A DNA stretch of 12,194 bases from Vulcanimicrobiota bacterium (lineage in GTDB: Bacteria > Vulcanimicrobiota > Vulcanimicrobiia > Vulcanimicrobiales > Vulcanimicrobiaceae). A program made the translations under genes and the position numbers. The DNA is taken from the NCBI GenBank assembly GCA_019233415.1, contig JAFAMK010000272.1, positions 1-12,194 on the forward strand, in the 5' to 3' direction. Positions within the stretch are counted from its first letter, which is position 1. Every line of letters starts with the position of its first letter. This document shows, one piece after another, positions 1-6,098 of the stretch. The notes below the pieces were generated by a model. The model saw only the letters and a program-made list of their open reading frames with translations, did no database searches and was not told the origin of the DNA.

Positions 1-1108
1 CCCCGTACTCGTCGCCGTAGGCGAGCGCGAGCGCGGTGCCGACCCGCACGTCCGTGCCGCGCGTCGTCCCGACGACGAGCGCCGCATCGTGGTGCTGACC
101 GTCGGTTCCGTCGAACGTGCCGCGCTCGTCGCGCCAGCGGCCGTGGACCTCGAGTGCGTCGGCGCCGCGGCCGGTGACGTCGAAGCCGAGGTCAGTCACG
201 CTCCCCGCGTCGAGCGGGCCGTTCCCGGTCGCCTCGTCCAGCGTCACCGCCGCGTGCGCGCGCAGGTCGAAGGTGCGCGTCGCGCCGCGCAGGTCGAGGC
301 CGCCGCCGGCGTAGTGAACCCCGGGGTCGTCGCCGACGAGCGCGACGAGGTTCGCCCCGACCGGCCCGAACGTACCGGTCGCGCGCCCGGCGAGCACCTC
401 CCGCCGGCCGTCGGGCTCCCACGAGGTTGCGGCGAGAAGGCTCGCGTTGCGGCCACCGACCTCGAAGGCGGCATCGTCGTTCGTCGCGCGCACGACGTCC
501 TGGCGATCGAACAGCTGCGCGTCGACGACCCCACCACCGGCGCGGTCGCCGTACCAGGGTGCCTGGAACGGGTCGCGGACCCCCAGCCCGCCGAGCGCAT
601 GAGAAGGAAGCAGACTGGCCGCGTCGCCGCCGTCGCCGCGCCGGTAGAACGGAAGGCCCTCGAGCGTCGTGGCCCCGTGGCCGCGGGCGAGCCAGCGATC
701 GGTGATCGAGCCGGGGAAGGTGACCCGGTACGGGACGAGCGAGGCGATCTGCGCCATCGTGCCGGCCGGGACCGCCGCCACGTCGGCGACCGACGGGACG
801 AGGTCGGCGGACCGGTGCCGGTAGACGATCGCCGCGACCGGCGAGCCGTCGGCCGGGACGGCGACCCGCTCCGGCTCGGCGTCGGCCGCGTTGATCAGAA
901 CCGCGACCGGCCGCGTAGGCGTACTCAAGGCGAACGTCCCGTCGGGGGCGCTCCGGTCGTGTGCGAGGACGCCGCCGTTCGCGTCGAGCGCCGCGACGGC
1001 GGCTCCCGCCACGACCGTTCCGTCCTGGTCCCGCAGGGCACCGACCACCAGCTCGTCGGCCCGGACCGGCGCCGCGGCGGCGAGCGTGAGGAACGTGACG
1101 AGCGCCAC
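1..1108 (-). CDS. TonB-dependent-receptor-like outer-membrane protein, N-terminal part
   Basis: Reading the minus strand from GTG at 1108 gives 369 codons with no stop before the window edge, so the C-terminus is missing. A hydrophobic Sec-type signal (ALVTFLTLAAAAPVRA) is followed by a carboxypeptidase-regulatory-like beta sandwich (about residues 20-95, beginning LVVGALRDQDGTVVAGA). A plug-like stretch follows (about 100-205, with ARGHGATTLEGLPFY and a GGGVV segment), then alternating beta strands that look like the start of a barrel. The plug resembles the RG/DGvP region of TonB-dependent receptors but is divergent, and I see no TonB box. The start is chosen because AAGGG lies 9 nt upstream; CTG two codons earlier would add a lysine to the signal peptide. 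Probable role is an outer-membrane receptor or porin; substrate unknown. It is divergent from the lipoprotein gene at 1149. Confidence 0.75.
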   Translation of the reverse strand, partial: MALVTFLTLAAAAPVRADELVVGALRDQDGTVVAGAAVAALDANGGVLAHDRSAPDGTFALSTPTRPVAVLINAADAEPERVAVPADGSPVAAIVYRHRSADLVPSVADVAAVPAGTMAQIASLVPYRVTFPGSITDRWLARGHGATTLEGLPFYRRGDGGDAASLLPSHALGGLGVRDPFQAPWYGDRAGGGVVDAQLFDRQDVVRATNDDAAFEVGGRNASLLAATSWEPDGRREVLAGRATGTFGPVGANLVALVGDDPGVHYAGGGLDLRGATRTFDLRAHAAVTLDEATGNGPLDAGSVTDLGFDVTGRGADALEVHGRWRDERGTFDGTDGQHHDAALVVGTTRGTDVRVGTALALAYGDEYG

Positions 1109-1110
1109 CT

Positions 1111-1141
1111 TCAGGAACCCTTCACGAGCGCGGCGTACACT
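1111..1141 (+). promoter_or_regulatory. Direct-repeat activator site and -10 of the lipoprotein-TPR operon
   Basis: TTCAGGAACCCTTCAC (1111-1125) carries TTCAG and TTCAC half-sites 11 bp apart. Exactly 10 bp follow, then TACACT (1136-1141, fits TAnnnT), then 7 nt to ATG at 1149, which predicts a leaderless transcript. OmpR/PhoB-type regulators bind one-turn direct repeats in place of a -35 box. The same layout occurs before the SCO gene and the cupredoxin gene. Assignment to the regulator encoded at 2868 is inference. The site also overlaps the ribosome-binding region of the divergent receptor gene. Confidence 0.6.
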
Positions 1142-1148
1142 ACCGCGT

Positions 1149-1379
1149 ATGAGGCACTTCCTGCGCTGGGCGATGGCCGCGGTGCTCGCGCTCGGCGCGT
1201 GCGCAGGCGCCGCCGTGGGCGCGGAGATGCTCTTCGGCGACCCCGCGTCGCTCGTCACCAGTTCCTCCCCCTCCTTGCTCGGCCCGATCACCGAGAACGG
1301 TCGCACGGGATGGGACTGCGCGCCCGAGCACGCCGCGACCGCTCACACGGCGGCCGCCGCCGGCCTGCCTCACGACTGA
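1149..1379 (+). CDS. Small putative lipoprotein (76 aa), function unknown
   Basis: ATG at 1149 opens a 76-aa protein with basic residues (MRHFLRW), a hydrophobic core and a lipobox-like LGAC at residues 15-18. A type-I cleavage after AVGA (about residue 25) is the alternative. The mature part is short and unlike any family I recognise. It ends with C57-x3-H61-x4-H66, a set of residues that could bind metal, which would fit the copper proteins nearby; this is speculation. The stop is separated from the TPR gene ATG by one base, so the two are almost certainly cotranscribed and coupled. A TAnnnT box ending 7 nt before ATG supports this start over longer in-frame options. Confidence 0.65.
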   Translation: MRHFLRWAMAAVLALGACAGAAVGAEMLFGDPASLVTSSSPSLLGPITENGRTGWDCAPEHAATAHTAAAAGLPHD

Positions 1380-1380
1380 G

Positions 1381-2187
1381 ATGCGGAGATACGCCGCCGT
1401 CGTTGCGCTGCTCTTCGTCGCGCCGGCGGCTGCGGGAGCATCGGCGCAGAGCTACTCGACGCCGACCGCCCCCCCGCGCACGACCGACGCCGGCACCTTG
1501 GCCCACCTGGCCCAGGACCGCGAGATCCACGAGCGCTTCATGCGCGGCGTCGCCGCCGAGGAGCGCGCCGACTGGGCCGCCGCCGAGGGCGAGTTCAAGC
1601 GCGTCGTCGCACTCGACCCGCCCGAGCCCAAGGGCTCCACGGCACGCTACGACCTCGCGCTCGCCGAGGTTCGGCTCGGCCGCCTCGACGCCGCCGCCTC
1701 GTTGTTGGAAGACGCGCTCCATCGAGACCCGCGTTTCGCCGCGGCCGCCGCGAACCTCGTCACGATCGAGCTTCAGCGCGGCGATCTTTCCGCGGCGCGC
1801 GCCGCGGCCGACCGGTTCGTCGCGGTCGAGCCGCAGTCGGTCCTGGCCCGGTACGGCCGTGGTCTGACCGCGCTGCGCGCCGGCGACCTCACCTCGGCGC
1901 GCGCCGACTTCCGCGCCCTGATCGACGCCGATCCGTCGTATGCGGTCGCCCACTACGACTTAGCGCTGGTCGAATTGCGCGCGGGCCGCGACGACGCGGC
2001 GCGCACCGAACTGGACGCCGCGCTCGCGCTCGCGCCGGCGTACGCGCGCGCGCGCTTCGCGCTCGGTACCGTGCTGGTGCGCGGCGGCCGGCGCGCCGAC
2101 GCGCGCGTCGCGTTCGACCGCTGCGCGCACGACGCCGCCGATCCGGCGCTGCGCGCGCTCGCGATCGAGCTGCGCGACCGGCTGTAG
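1381..2187 (+). CDS. Secreted tetratricopeptide-repeat protein
   Basis: The 268-aa product has a Sec signal (MRRYAAVVALLFVAPAAAGASA, cleavage likely after GASA) and a short linker. From about residue 50 to 260 it is a run of roughly six TPR units, recognisable by repeated A-x(3)-L/Y...G-x(2)-A-A/D-A...P patterns such as DLALAEVRLGRLDAAASLLE and DLALVELRAGRDDAARTELD. TPR domains bind partner proteins, so a periplasmic scaffold or assembly factor is likely; no catalytic motif is visible. It follows the small lipoprotein by one base and is convergent with the SCO-like gene, whose stop lies 8 bp away. Confidence 0.85.
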   Translation: MRRYAAVVALLFVAPAAAGASAQSYSTPTAPPRTTDAGTLAHLAQDREIHERFMRGVAAEERADWAAAEGEFKRVVALDPPEPKGSTARYDLALAEVRLGRLDAAASLLEDALHRDPRFAAAAANLVTIELQRGDLSAARAAADRFVAVEPQSVLARYGRGLTALRAGDLTSARADFRALIDADPSYAVAHYDLALVELRAGRDDAARTELDAALALAPAYARARFALGTVLVRGGRRADARVAFDRCAHDAADPALRALAIELRDRL

Positions 2188-2195
2188 ACGCGCTC

Positions 2196-2756
2196 TCAGC
2201 CGCGGCCGCCCGCGCGCAGATAACCCAGCAATTCCGCGTCGGCGCTCGTCGAGAGCAGCACGAGGCGCGTCGGAATTCCTTGCGCGTCGAGCACGTAGGC
2301 GAACGTGCCGTGGAATTTGCCGTCGAGCCGCGGGACGTTGAACGCGTCGAGCAGCCGGCGTACGTCGTCGGGCTTGCCGCTCGCCCAGCGCCAGCGCGCC
2401 GGATCGGCGCGGAACGCGCGCGCGAGGTTCGCCATCGCGAACGGCGAGTCGGCGTCGGGATCCAGCGTCACCGTCAGGAGCCGCGCGTCGACGTGGCCGC
2501 GCCGCAACTCGCTGGAGAGCTTCGCGAACAGCGCTTCGGCGATCGGGCAGGCGTCGCCGCAGCGCGCCGCGACGAAGATCACCGCGGTCGGCCGGCCGAT
2601 CTGGCGCAGCGTGAACGGCGCGCCGGTCTGGTCGATCAGTGGAATGTCGCGCGCGTCGGCGGTGGCGGCGTGCGGGACGCCGGCCTGCGTCCCGGCGGCC
2701 GGCGTCCCGGTGGCCGCCAGCGCGAAGGCGAGTGCGCTGGCGATTCGGCGAAGCAT
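2196..2756 (-). CDS. SCO1/SenC-family copper-binding thioredoxin-fold protein
   Basis: SCO proteins bind copper and help load the CuA site of cytochrome oxidase or act in periplasmic copper/redox handling. The 186-aa product has a Sec signal (MLRRIASALAFALAATGTPAAG) and a thioredoxin fold with the family copper site: C66-GDA-C70-P and a distant H149 in FHGTFAYVLDAQG. The SCO pattern TVTLDPDADSP is at 95-104. Length matches the family. ATG at 2756 is preferred over in-frame GTG at 2765 because a promoter -10 (TACCGT, 2769-2764) overlaps that GTG and sits 7 nt before ATG. It is divergent from the response regulator and convergent with the TPR gene. SCO against a peroxiredoxin-like relative: the CxxxC plus His set favours SCO. 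Confidence 0.85.
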   Translation of the reverse strand: MLRRIASALAFALAATGTPAAGTQAGVPHAATADARDIPLIDQTGAPFTLRQIGRPTAVIFVAARCGDACPIAEALFAKLSSELRRGHVDARLLTVTLDPDADSPFAMANLARAFRADPARWRWASGKPDDVRRLLDAFNVPRLDGKFHGTFAYVLDAQGIPTRLVLLSTSADAELLGYLRAGGRG

Positions 2757-2763
2757 CCCGGCC

Positions 2764-2795
2764 ACGGTAGCCCCGCGACTTGAGGTTCGGGTGAA
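2764..2795 (-). promoter_or_regulatory. Direct-repeat activator site and -10 of the SCO-like gene
   Basis: On the minus strand TTCACCCGAACCTCAA (2795-2780) carries TTCAC and CTCAA half-sites 11 bp apart. Ten bases later comes TACCGT (2769-2764), then 7 nt to ATG at 2756. The spacing is base-for-base the same as at the lipoprotein promoter (11-bp period, 10-bp gap, 7-nt leader gap). A leaderless mRNA under control of an OmpR-family activator is inferred. Confidence 0.55.
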
Positions 2796-2812
2796 GCGCG
2801 CTCGCCGCGGCC

Positions 2813-2828
2813 TTCAGGAAGTCCTCAG
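2813..2828 (+). promoter_or_regulatory. Direct-repeat site upstream of the response-regulator gene
   Basis: TTCAGGAAGTCCTCAG has half-sites TTCAG and CTCAG at an 11-bp period, pointing at the response-regulator gene 40 bp downstream. Its first 8 bases (TTCAGGAA) are identical to the lipoprotein-operon site. No TAnnnT box occurs 10 bp downstream, so it may be an autoregulatory site of another geometry rather than an activating box. Confidence 0.45.
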
Positions 2829-2867
2829 ACAACGGACGCCGCCCGCGGCGCGGCGAAGCGAGCGCCC

Positions 2868-3536
2868 GTGCGCATCCTGGTGATCGAAGATCAGCGCGAG
2901 ATCGCGGACGCGATTCGCGCGATGCTCGAACGCCGCAAGTACGCGGTCGACGTCGCCGGCGACGGCGAGACCGGCTACGAGCTGCTGCTGCGGGGGACGT
3001 ACGACGCGGCAGTCGTCGACGTCGTCCTCCCCGGCCGCGACGGGTTCGCGCTCTGCCGCGAGGCGCGCGCCGAGGGGATCGCGACCCCCGTCCTCTTCCT
3101 GACCGCGCGCGACGCGGTCGAGGACCGCGTCCGCGGGCTCGATGCGGGCGCCGACGACTACCTGGTCAAGCCGTTCGTCGAGGACGAGCTGGCCGCGCGG
3201 CTGCGCGCGCTGCTGCGCCGCTCCGCGCTTCCGATCCACGCGACGCTCGAAGTCGGCGACCTCGTCGTCGACCGTGGCGCACGCGCGGTCCGCGTCGCCG
3301 GGCGCGAGGTCCCGCTCGGCGCGACCGAGTTCCGGCTGCTCGAATATCTCGCCGCGAACGCGGGGATCGCGGTGACGCGCGCGCAGATCCTCGAACGTGT
3401 CTGGGGCGACGACTTCGACGGTTCGAGCAACGTCGTCGACGTGTACGTCAGCGCCGTGCGCAAGAAGCTCGCCGCGGTCGGCGCGCGCGACCGCATCGCC
3501 ACCGTGTGGGGAGTCGGCTACTCATTGCACGCGTAG
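2868..3536 (+). CDS. OmpR/PhoB-family two-component response regulator
   Basis: The 222-aa product has a receiver domain (1-120) with acidic pocket E7/D8, phosphoacceptor D51 (AAVVDVVLPG), T79 (FLTARD) and K101 (LVKPF), then a winged-helix DNA-binding domain (about 125-222) ending in the usual GVGYSLHA. All phosphorylation residues are present, so it should be activated by the kinase encoded directly downstream, whose start overlaps its end. The start is GTG at 2868, giving the standard MRILVIEDQ; the preceding ribosome-binding signal is weak. OmpR-family dimers bind tandem direct repeats, and such repeats flank this gene on both sides. Signal and regulon are unknown; regulation of the nearby copper and cytochrome genes is inferred from those repeats. 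Confidence 0.95.
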   Translation: MRILVIEDQREIADAIRAMLERRKYAVDVAGDGETGYELLLRGTYDAAVVDVVLPGRDGFALCREARAEGIATPVLFLTARDAVEDRVRGLDAGADDYLVKPFVEDELAARLRALLRRSALPIHATLEVGDLVVDRGARAVRVAGREVPLGATEFRLLEYLAANAGIAVTRAQILERVWGDDFDGSSNVVDVYVSAVRKKLAAVGARDRIATVWGVGYSLHA

Positions 3537-4417
3537 TCGCGCGCCTGTGCGCGTCGTACCTCGCGATCCTCGCGCTCGTCCTGCTGCTGCTCGACGGCCT
3601 GGCGTTCTGGTGGCTCGCCGGTCGCGAGCACGATCTGCTCGAACCGCTCCTCACTACCGATGTCGGCCGCGCAACCTATGACGCGCAGCTGCGCAAGGAC
3701 GCGCTCGGGCTCGCGCTGCTCGACCTGCCGCTGCTGCTCGCCGCCGGCGCGGCGTCGTACGGGCTGGCCGTCGTCTCGGTGCGCCCGCTCGTCGAAGCGC
3801 GCGAGCGCGAGGCGCGCTTCGCGGCCGAAGCAGCGCACGAGCTGCGCACGCCGCTCGCGCGCATCGCCTCGCTCGCGCAGACCGCGCAGGATGCCGGCGC
3901 ATTGGCGCAGATCGCTGCGATCGCGATCGACGCGTCGGGGACGATCAGCGACTTGCTCTCGCTGGTGCGCGAGGAGCACGTCGCGCCGAAGCTCTCCGAG
4001 CCGGTCGACTTGAGCGCGCTCGCGCGCGCGGCGGTCGATTCCGCGCGCCGCGACGGCGTGCTGTACGACGTCCTGGCCGGCGACGAGTGCTGGGTCGAAG
4101 GCGACGAGCGCCGCCTGCGGCGGCTCGCCGACAACCTGCTCGACAACGCCGGCCGCCACGCACGCGCGAGCGTGCGCGTGCGCGTCGAACCGGACGGCGA
4201 GCGGATCGCCCTGAGCGTCGAGGACGACGGCCCCGGCGTCCCGGAACCGCTGCGCGAACGCATCTTCGAGCGCTTCGTGCGCGGCGACGACGACGACCGC
4301 GGCAGCGGCCTGGGTCTTGCGATCTGCCGCGCGATCGCGCGCGCGCACGGTGGCGACGTCGTGCTCGAAGCGCGCAGCCGGTTCGTCGCGCGCCTGCCGA
4401 AGTTCGATCTGACCTGA
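3506..4417 (+). CDS. Two-component sensor histidine kinase
   Basis: The roughly 303-aa membrane kinase is partner of the upstream regulator. Two transmembrane helices (about 14-38 and 68-92) enclose a very short periplasmic loop of about 30 residues. No HAMP domain is evident. The H-box AAEAAHELRTPLARI has phosphoacceptor H111. The ATPase domain has the N-box (ADNLLDNAGRHA, N210/N214), G1 (DDGPGVP, 240-246), FERF and G2 (GSGLGLAI). All catalytic boxes are intact. The small sensor loop suggests a membrane signal or detection by a partner protein. The start is uncertain: GTG at 3506 overlaps the regulator gene by 31 nt and has no clear Shine-Dalgarno. ATT at 3524 is also in frame. The first transmembrane helix begins soon after either. 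Confidence 0.93.
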   Translation: MGSRLLIARVVARLCASYLAILALVLLLLDGLAFWWLAGREHDLLEPLLTTDVGRATYDAQLRKDALGLALLDLPLLLAAGAASYGLAVVSVRPLVEAREREARFAAEAAHELRTPLARIASLAQTAQDAGALAQIAAIAIDASGTISDLLSLVREEHVAPKLSEPVDLSALARAAVDSARRDGVLYDVLAGDECWVEGDERRLRRLADNLLDNAGRHARASVRVRVEPDGERIALSVEDDGPGVPEPLRERIFERFVRGDDDDRGSGLGLAICRAIARAHGGDVVLEARSRFVARLPKFDLT

Positions 4418-4429
4418 AGACTTTCTGAA
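4414..4429 (-). promoter_or_regulatory. Inverted-orientation TTCAG direct repeat at the end of the kinase gene
   Basis: Read on the minus strand this is TTCAGAAAGTCTTCAG: two perfect TTCAG half-sites 11 bp apart, the best match to the repeat in the window. It overlaps the kinase stop codon (4415-4417) and faces back into that gene, where no minus-strand gene begins. It lies 18 bp upstream of the cupredoxin promoter repeat and may be an accessory operator for it. Confidence 0.4.
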
Positions 4430-4449
4430 ACCGCCCCGTGGCGGCTTTC
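4428..4449 (+). terminator. Possible weak terminator hairpin after the kinase gene
   Basis: CCGCC and GGCGG flank a 4-nt loop, the stem is flanked by AAA and TTT (one bulged C), and only about three U follow. This could end the regulator-kinase transcript, but the U tract is short and the hairpin runs into the repeat of the next promoter. Confidence 0.35.
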
Positions 4450-4478
4450 ATGGGTGCTTCACGCCGGTTGGCGAGGAT
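4447..4478 (+). promoter_or_regulatory. Direct-repeat activator site of the cupredoxin-cytochrome operon
   Basis: TTCATGGGTGCTTCAC (4447-4462) has TTCAT and TTCAC half-sites 11 bp apart, then exactly 10 bp, then GAGGAT (4473-4478), which keeps only A2 and T6 of a -10 box. Six nt later is GTG at 4485. The layout repeats that of the lipoprotein and SCO promoters. GAGGA could instead be a Shine-Dalgarno (7 nt to GTG), in which case the promoter lies elsewhere. Confidence 0.45.
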
Positions 4479-4484
4479 GCCCTC

Positions 4485-4937
4485 GTGCGAGTCGTTTCGC
4501 TCCTCCTCCTTGCGGCGCTTGCCGCGTGCACGCCCGGTGCTCCATCGGCAGGTTCCACAGGCGCCGCCGCGGCGACGACGACGATCGACGTTTCGCTCAC
4601 GTCATCGGTCGTCACCGCGACGGCGTACGGGAGCGCCGGCGGGTTCAGCCCGCAGGTGACGACCGTTCCGGTCGGCACGACGATTCGTTTCACCAACGTC
4701 GACTCGTTCGCGCACACCGCGACGTCGATCTCCGGCGCGACGTTCCCCGCGTCCTCGCCGTTCAGCGCGAGCGCATTGCAGTTGTTCGGCAACACGCTTT
4801 CGGGCGGGTTCACGAGCGGCGCGATCGCCGCGGGGGCGTCGTCGCAGACGCTGCTCGCCGACGCACCCGGCACGTATCTCTACGGCTGCTTCTTCCACTA
4901 CGGCGCGCCGATGCGCGGAGCGATCGTTGTTCACTAG
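4485..4937 (+). CDS. Plastocyanin-like cupredoxin lipoprotein
   Basis: The 150-aa product is a lipoprotein (MRVVSLLLLAALAAC, lipobox LAAC with C15) carrying one cupredoxin domain. The type-1 copper ligands are all visible: H77 in FTNVDSFAHTATS, and C135, H138 and M143 in YGCFFHYGAPM, the C-x2-H-x4-M loop of plastocyanins. It should be a small periplasmic single-electron carrier tethered to a membrane by lipid. The start is GTG at 4485: the signal peptide begins there, and GAGGA 7 nt upstream may be its ribosome site (or a -10). The end overlaps the next gene, a CxxCH barrel protein, so the two probably act together in electron transfer across the outer envelope. Confidence 0.88.
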   Translation: MRVVSLLLLAALAACTPGAPSAGSTGAAAATTTIDVSLTSSVVTATAYGSAGGFSPQVTTVPVGTTIRFTNVDSFAHTATSISGATFPASSPFSASALQLFGNTLSGGFTSGAIAAGASSQTLLADAPGTYLYGCFFHYGAPMRGAIVVH

Positions 4938-6069
4938 AAAGCTCGCCCTCGCGGCGGGAGCGTTCGGTGCGGTGCTCGCGTTTGCCGCCGCGCCGCGCCC
5001 CGCGCAGGCGATCCCGATCTTCGCGCAGCGCTACAACCTGCAGTGCAGCGCGTGCCACTCCGTGCTGCCCGAGCTGAACCAGTTCGGGAACGAGTTCCGC
5101 AACCGCGGCTACCGTTTGCCCGACACGCCGAAGCACGGCACGACGATCGTCGCGCTGCGCGAGCAGATCGGCTACGAGGAAGTGCCGACCGACGGAACGA
5201 CCCGGAAGGTCGTTCCCGCCGGCGCCGCGCTCGCCGCGGTCGAGGTCGGCCACGTCGAAGCGTTCCTGCACGAATCGCTCGGAAGCGAGGGCAGCTCCGC
5301 GTCGCTGTTCCTCGGTTATCTCGCGTACGGCGACGATCACTCCGGGATGCTGTACCGCGCGGGCATGTTCGAGCTGCCGCTCGTGCACTCGCCGGCGCAG
5401 CGCAACGACACGCTGACGACGTACGGCTACGAAGGCTCGCTGGTCGGCTTGAACGATGTGACGCTCGCGACGCCGCGCGCCGGCTTCGAAGCGGAGCACG
5501 CGCTCGGCGCGGGACGAATCGCCGCGACCGTCGCATTCGGCAACGCGACCGGTTCGGCATACGGCGGCAAACCCGTCGAGACGGGGCGCAGCGAAGCGTT
5601 CGCGTCGCCGGAGTACGGGCTGTTCGTGCGCTATCCGATCACCGACACCATTCAGATCGGCGCCGACGGGCTGGTGGGCTCGCGCGCGATCTCGCTCCTC
5701 GGCCGGCCGCAGTTCGACGATCCGTACCACCGCTACGGAACCTCGATCGAGGCGAAGCGCGGCCGGCTGGAGTTCCTCGCCGAGCAGTGGTGGGGCCGCG
5801 ACCAGAACGGCGACGGCGCGGGCGGGCGGATCGACTCCGACGGCGGCTACATGCGGCTGCGCTGGCGCCTGGGCGATCACGCATTCGTCGGAATCCGCGA
5901 GGACGCCGCGGCGACCCCCGACGCGACCCGCGCGTTTCTCTGGTACGCCGAGACGCAGGTTACCCCGCACGCGCGCCTGCTGATCCAGCAGCGCCGGCCG
6001 CTCCCCGGTGGACCGACCTCGCTCGAAGGCGCGCTGACGATCGGCATCCCCTGGCCGCGCGGGAAGTAG
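4927..6069 (+). CDS. Outer-membrane barrel protein with one N-terminal heme c motif
   Basis: The 380-aa product has a Sec signal (MFTRKLALAAGAFGAVLAFAAAPRPAQA) and a mature N-terminus IPIFAQRYNLQ followed by C40-SA-C43-H44, a single CxxCH heme-c motif. LNQFGNEFRNRGYRLP comes next, a block I recall from CxxCH-barrel proteins in Acidobacteria and Proteobacteria. From about residue 75 to the end it is alternating aromatic beta strands (for example AEQWWGRDQNG, GGYMRLRWRLGDHAFVGI), consistent with an outer-membrane barrel. The predicted role is electron passage or heme-dependent porin function; substrate unknown. It starts at TTG 4927 inside the cupredoxin gene, supported by GGAG at 4917-4920 (6 nt spacing). 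Translational coupling to the cupredoxin is likely. Confidence 0.75.
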   Translation: MFTRKLALAAGAFGAVLAFAAAPRPAQAIPIFAQRYNLQCSACHSVLPELNQFGNEFRNRGYRLPDTPKHGTTIVALREQIGYEEVPTDGTTRKVVPAGAALAAVEVGHVEAFLHESLGSEGSSASLFLGYLAYGDDHSGMLYRAGMFELPLVHSPAQRNDTLTTYGYEGSLVGLNDVTLATPRAGFEAEHALGAGRIAATVAFGNATGSAYGGKPVETGRSEAFASPEYGLFVRYPITDTIQIGADGLVGSRAISLLGRPQFDDPYHRYGTSIEAKRGRLEFLAEQWWGRDQNGDGAGGRIDSDGGYMRLRWRLGDHAFVGIREDAAATPDATRAFLWYAETQVTPHARLLIQQRRPLPGGPTSLEGALTIGIPWPRGK

Positions 6070-6077
6070 CCGGGGCA

Positions 6078-6098
6078 GGCGGGCGCGTAGTTCCCGCC
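6078..6098 (+). repeat. Perfect inverted repeat abutting a start codon
   Basis: GGCGGG (6078-6083) and CCCGCC (6093-6098) form a 6-bp GC-only stem with a 9-nt loop, ending at the base before ATG 6099. No U tract follows. It would cover the ribosome-binding region of the next gene. It may attenuate readthrough from the barrel gene or block translation; chance is possible at this GC content. Confidence 0.4.

Noticed and set aside
89..1867. Long plus-strand open frame of 592 codons
   Set aside because: It crosses three better genes, is arginine-rich low-complexity, and results from GC-rich third positions of the minus-strand receptor gene and plus-strand lipoprotein and TPR genes.
5043..6098. 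Extension of the small secreted protein frame into the barrel gene
   Set aside because: Shadow of the cytochrome-barrel CDS; the signal peptide starts exactly at ATG 6099.
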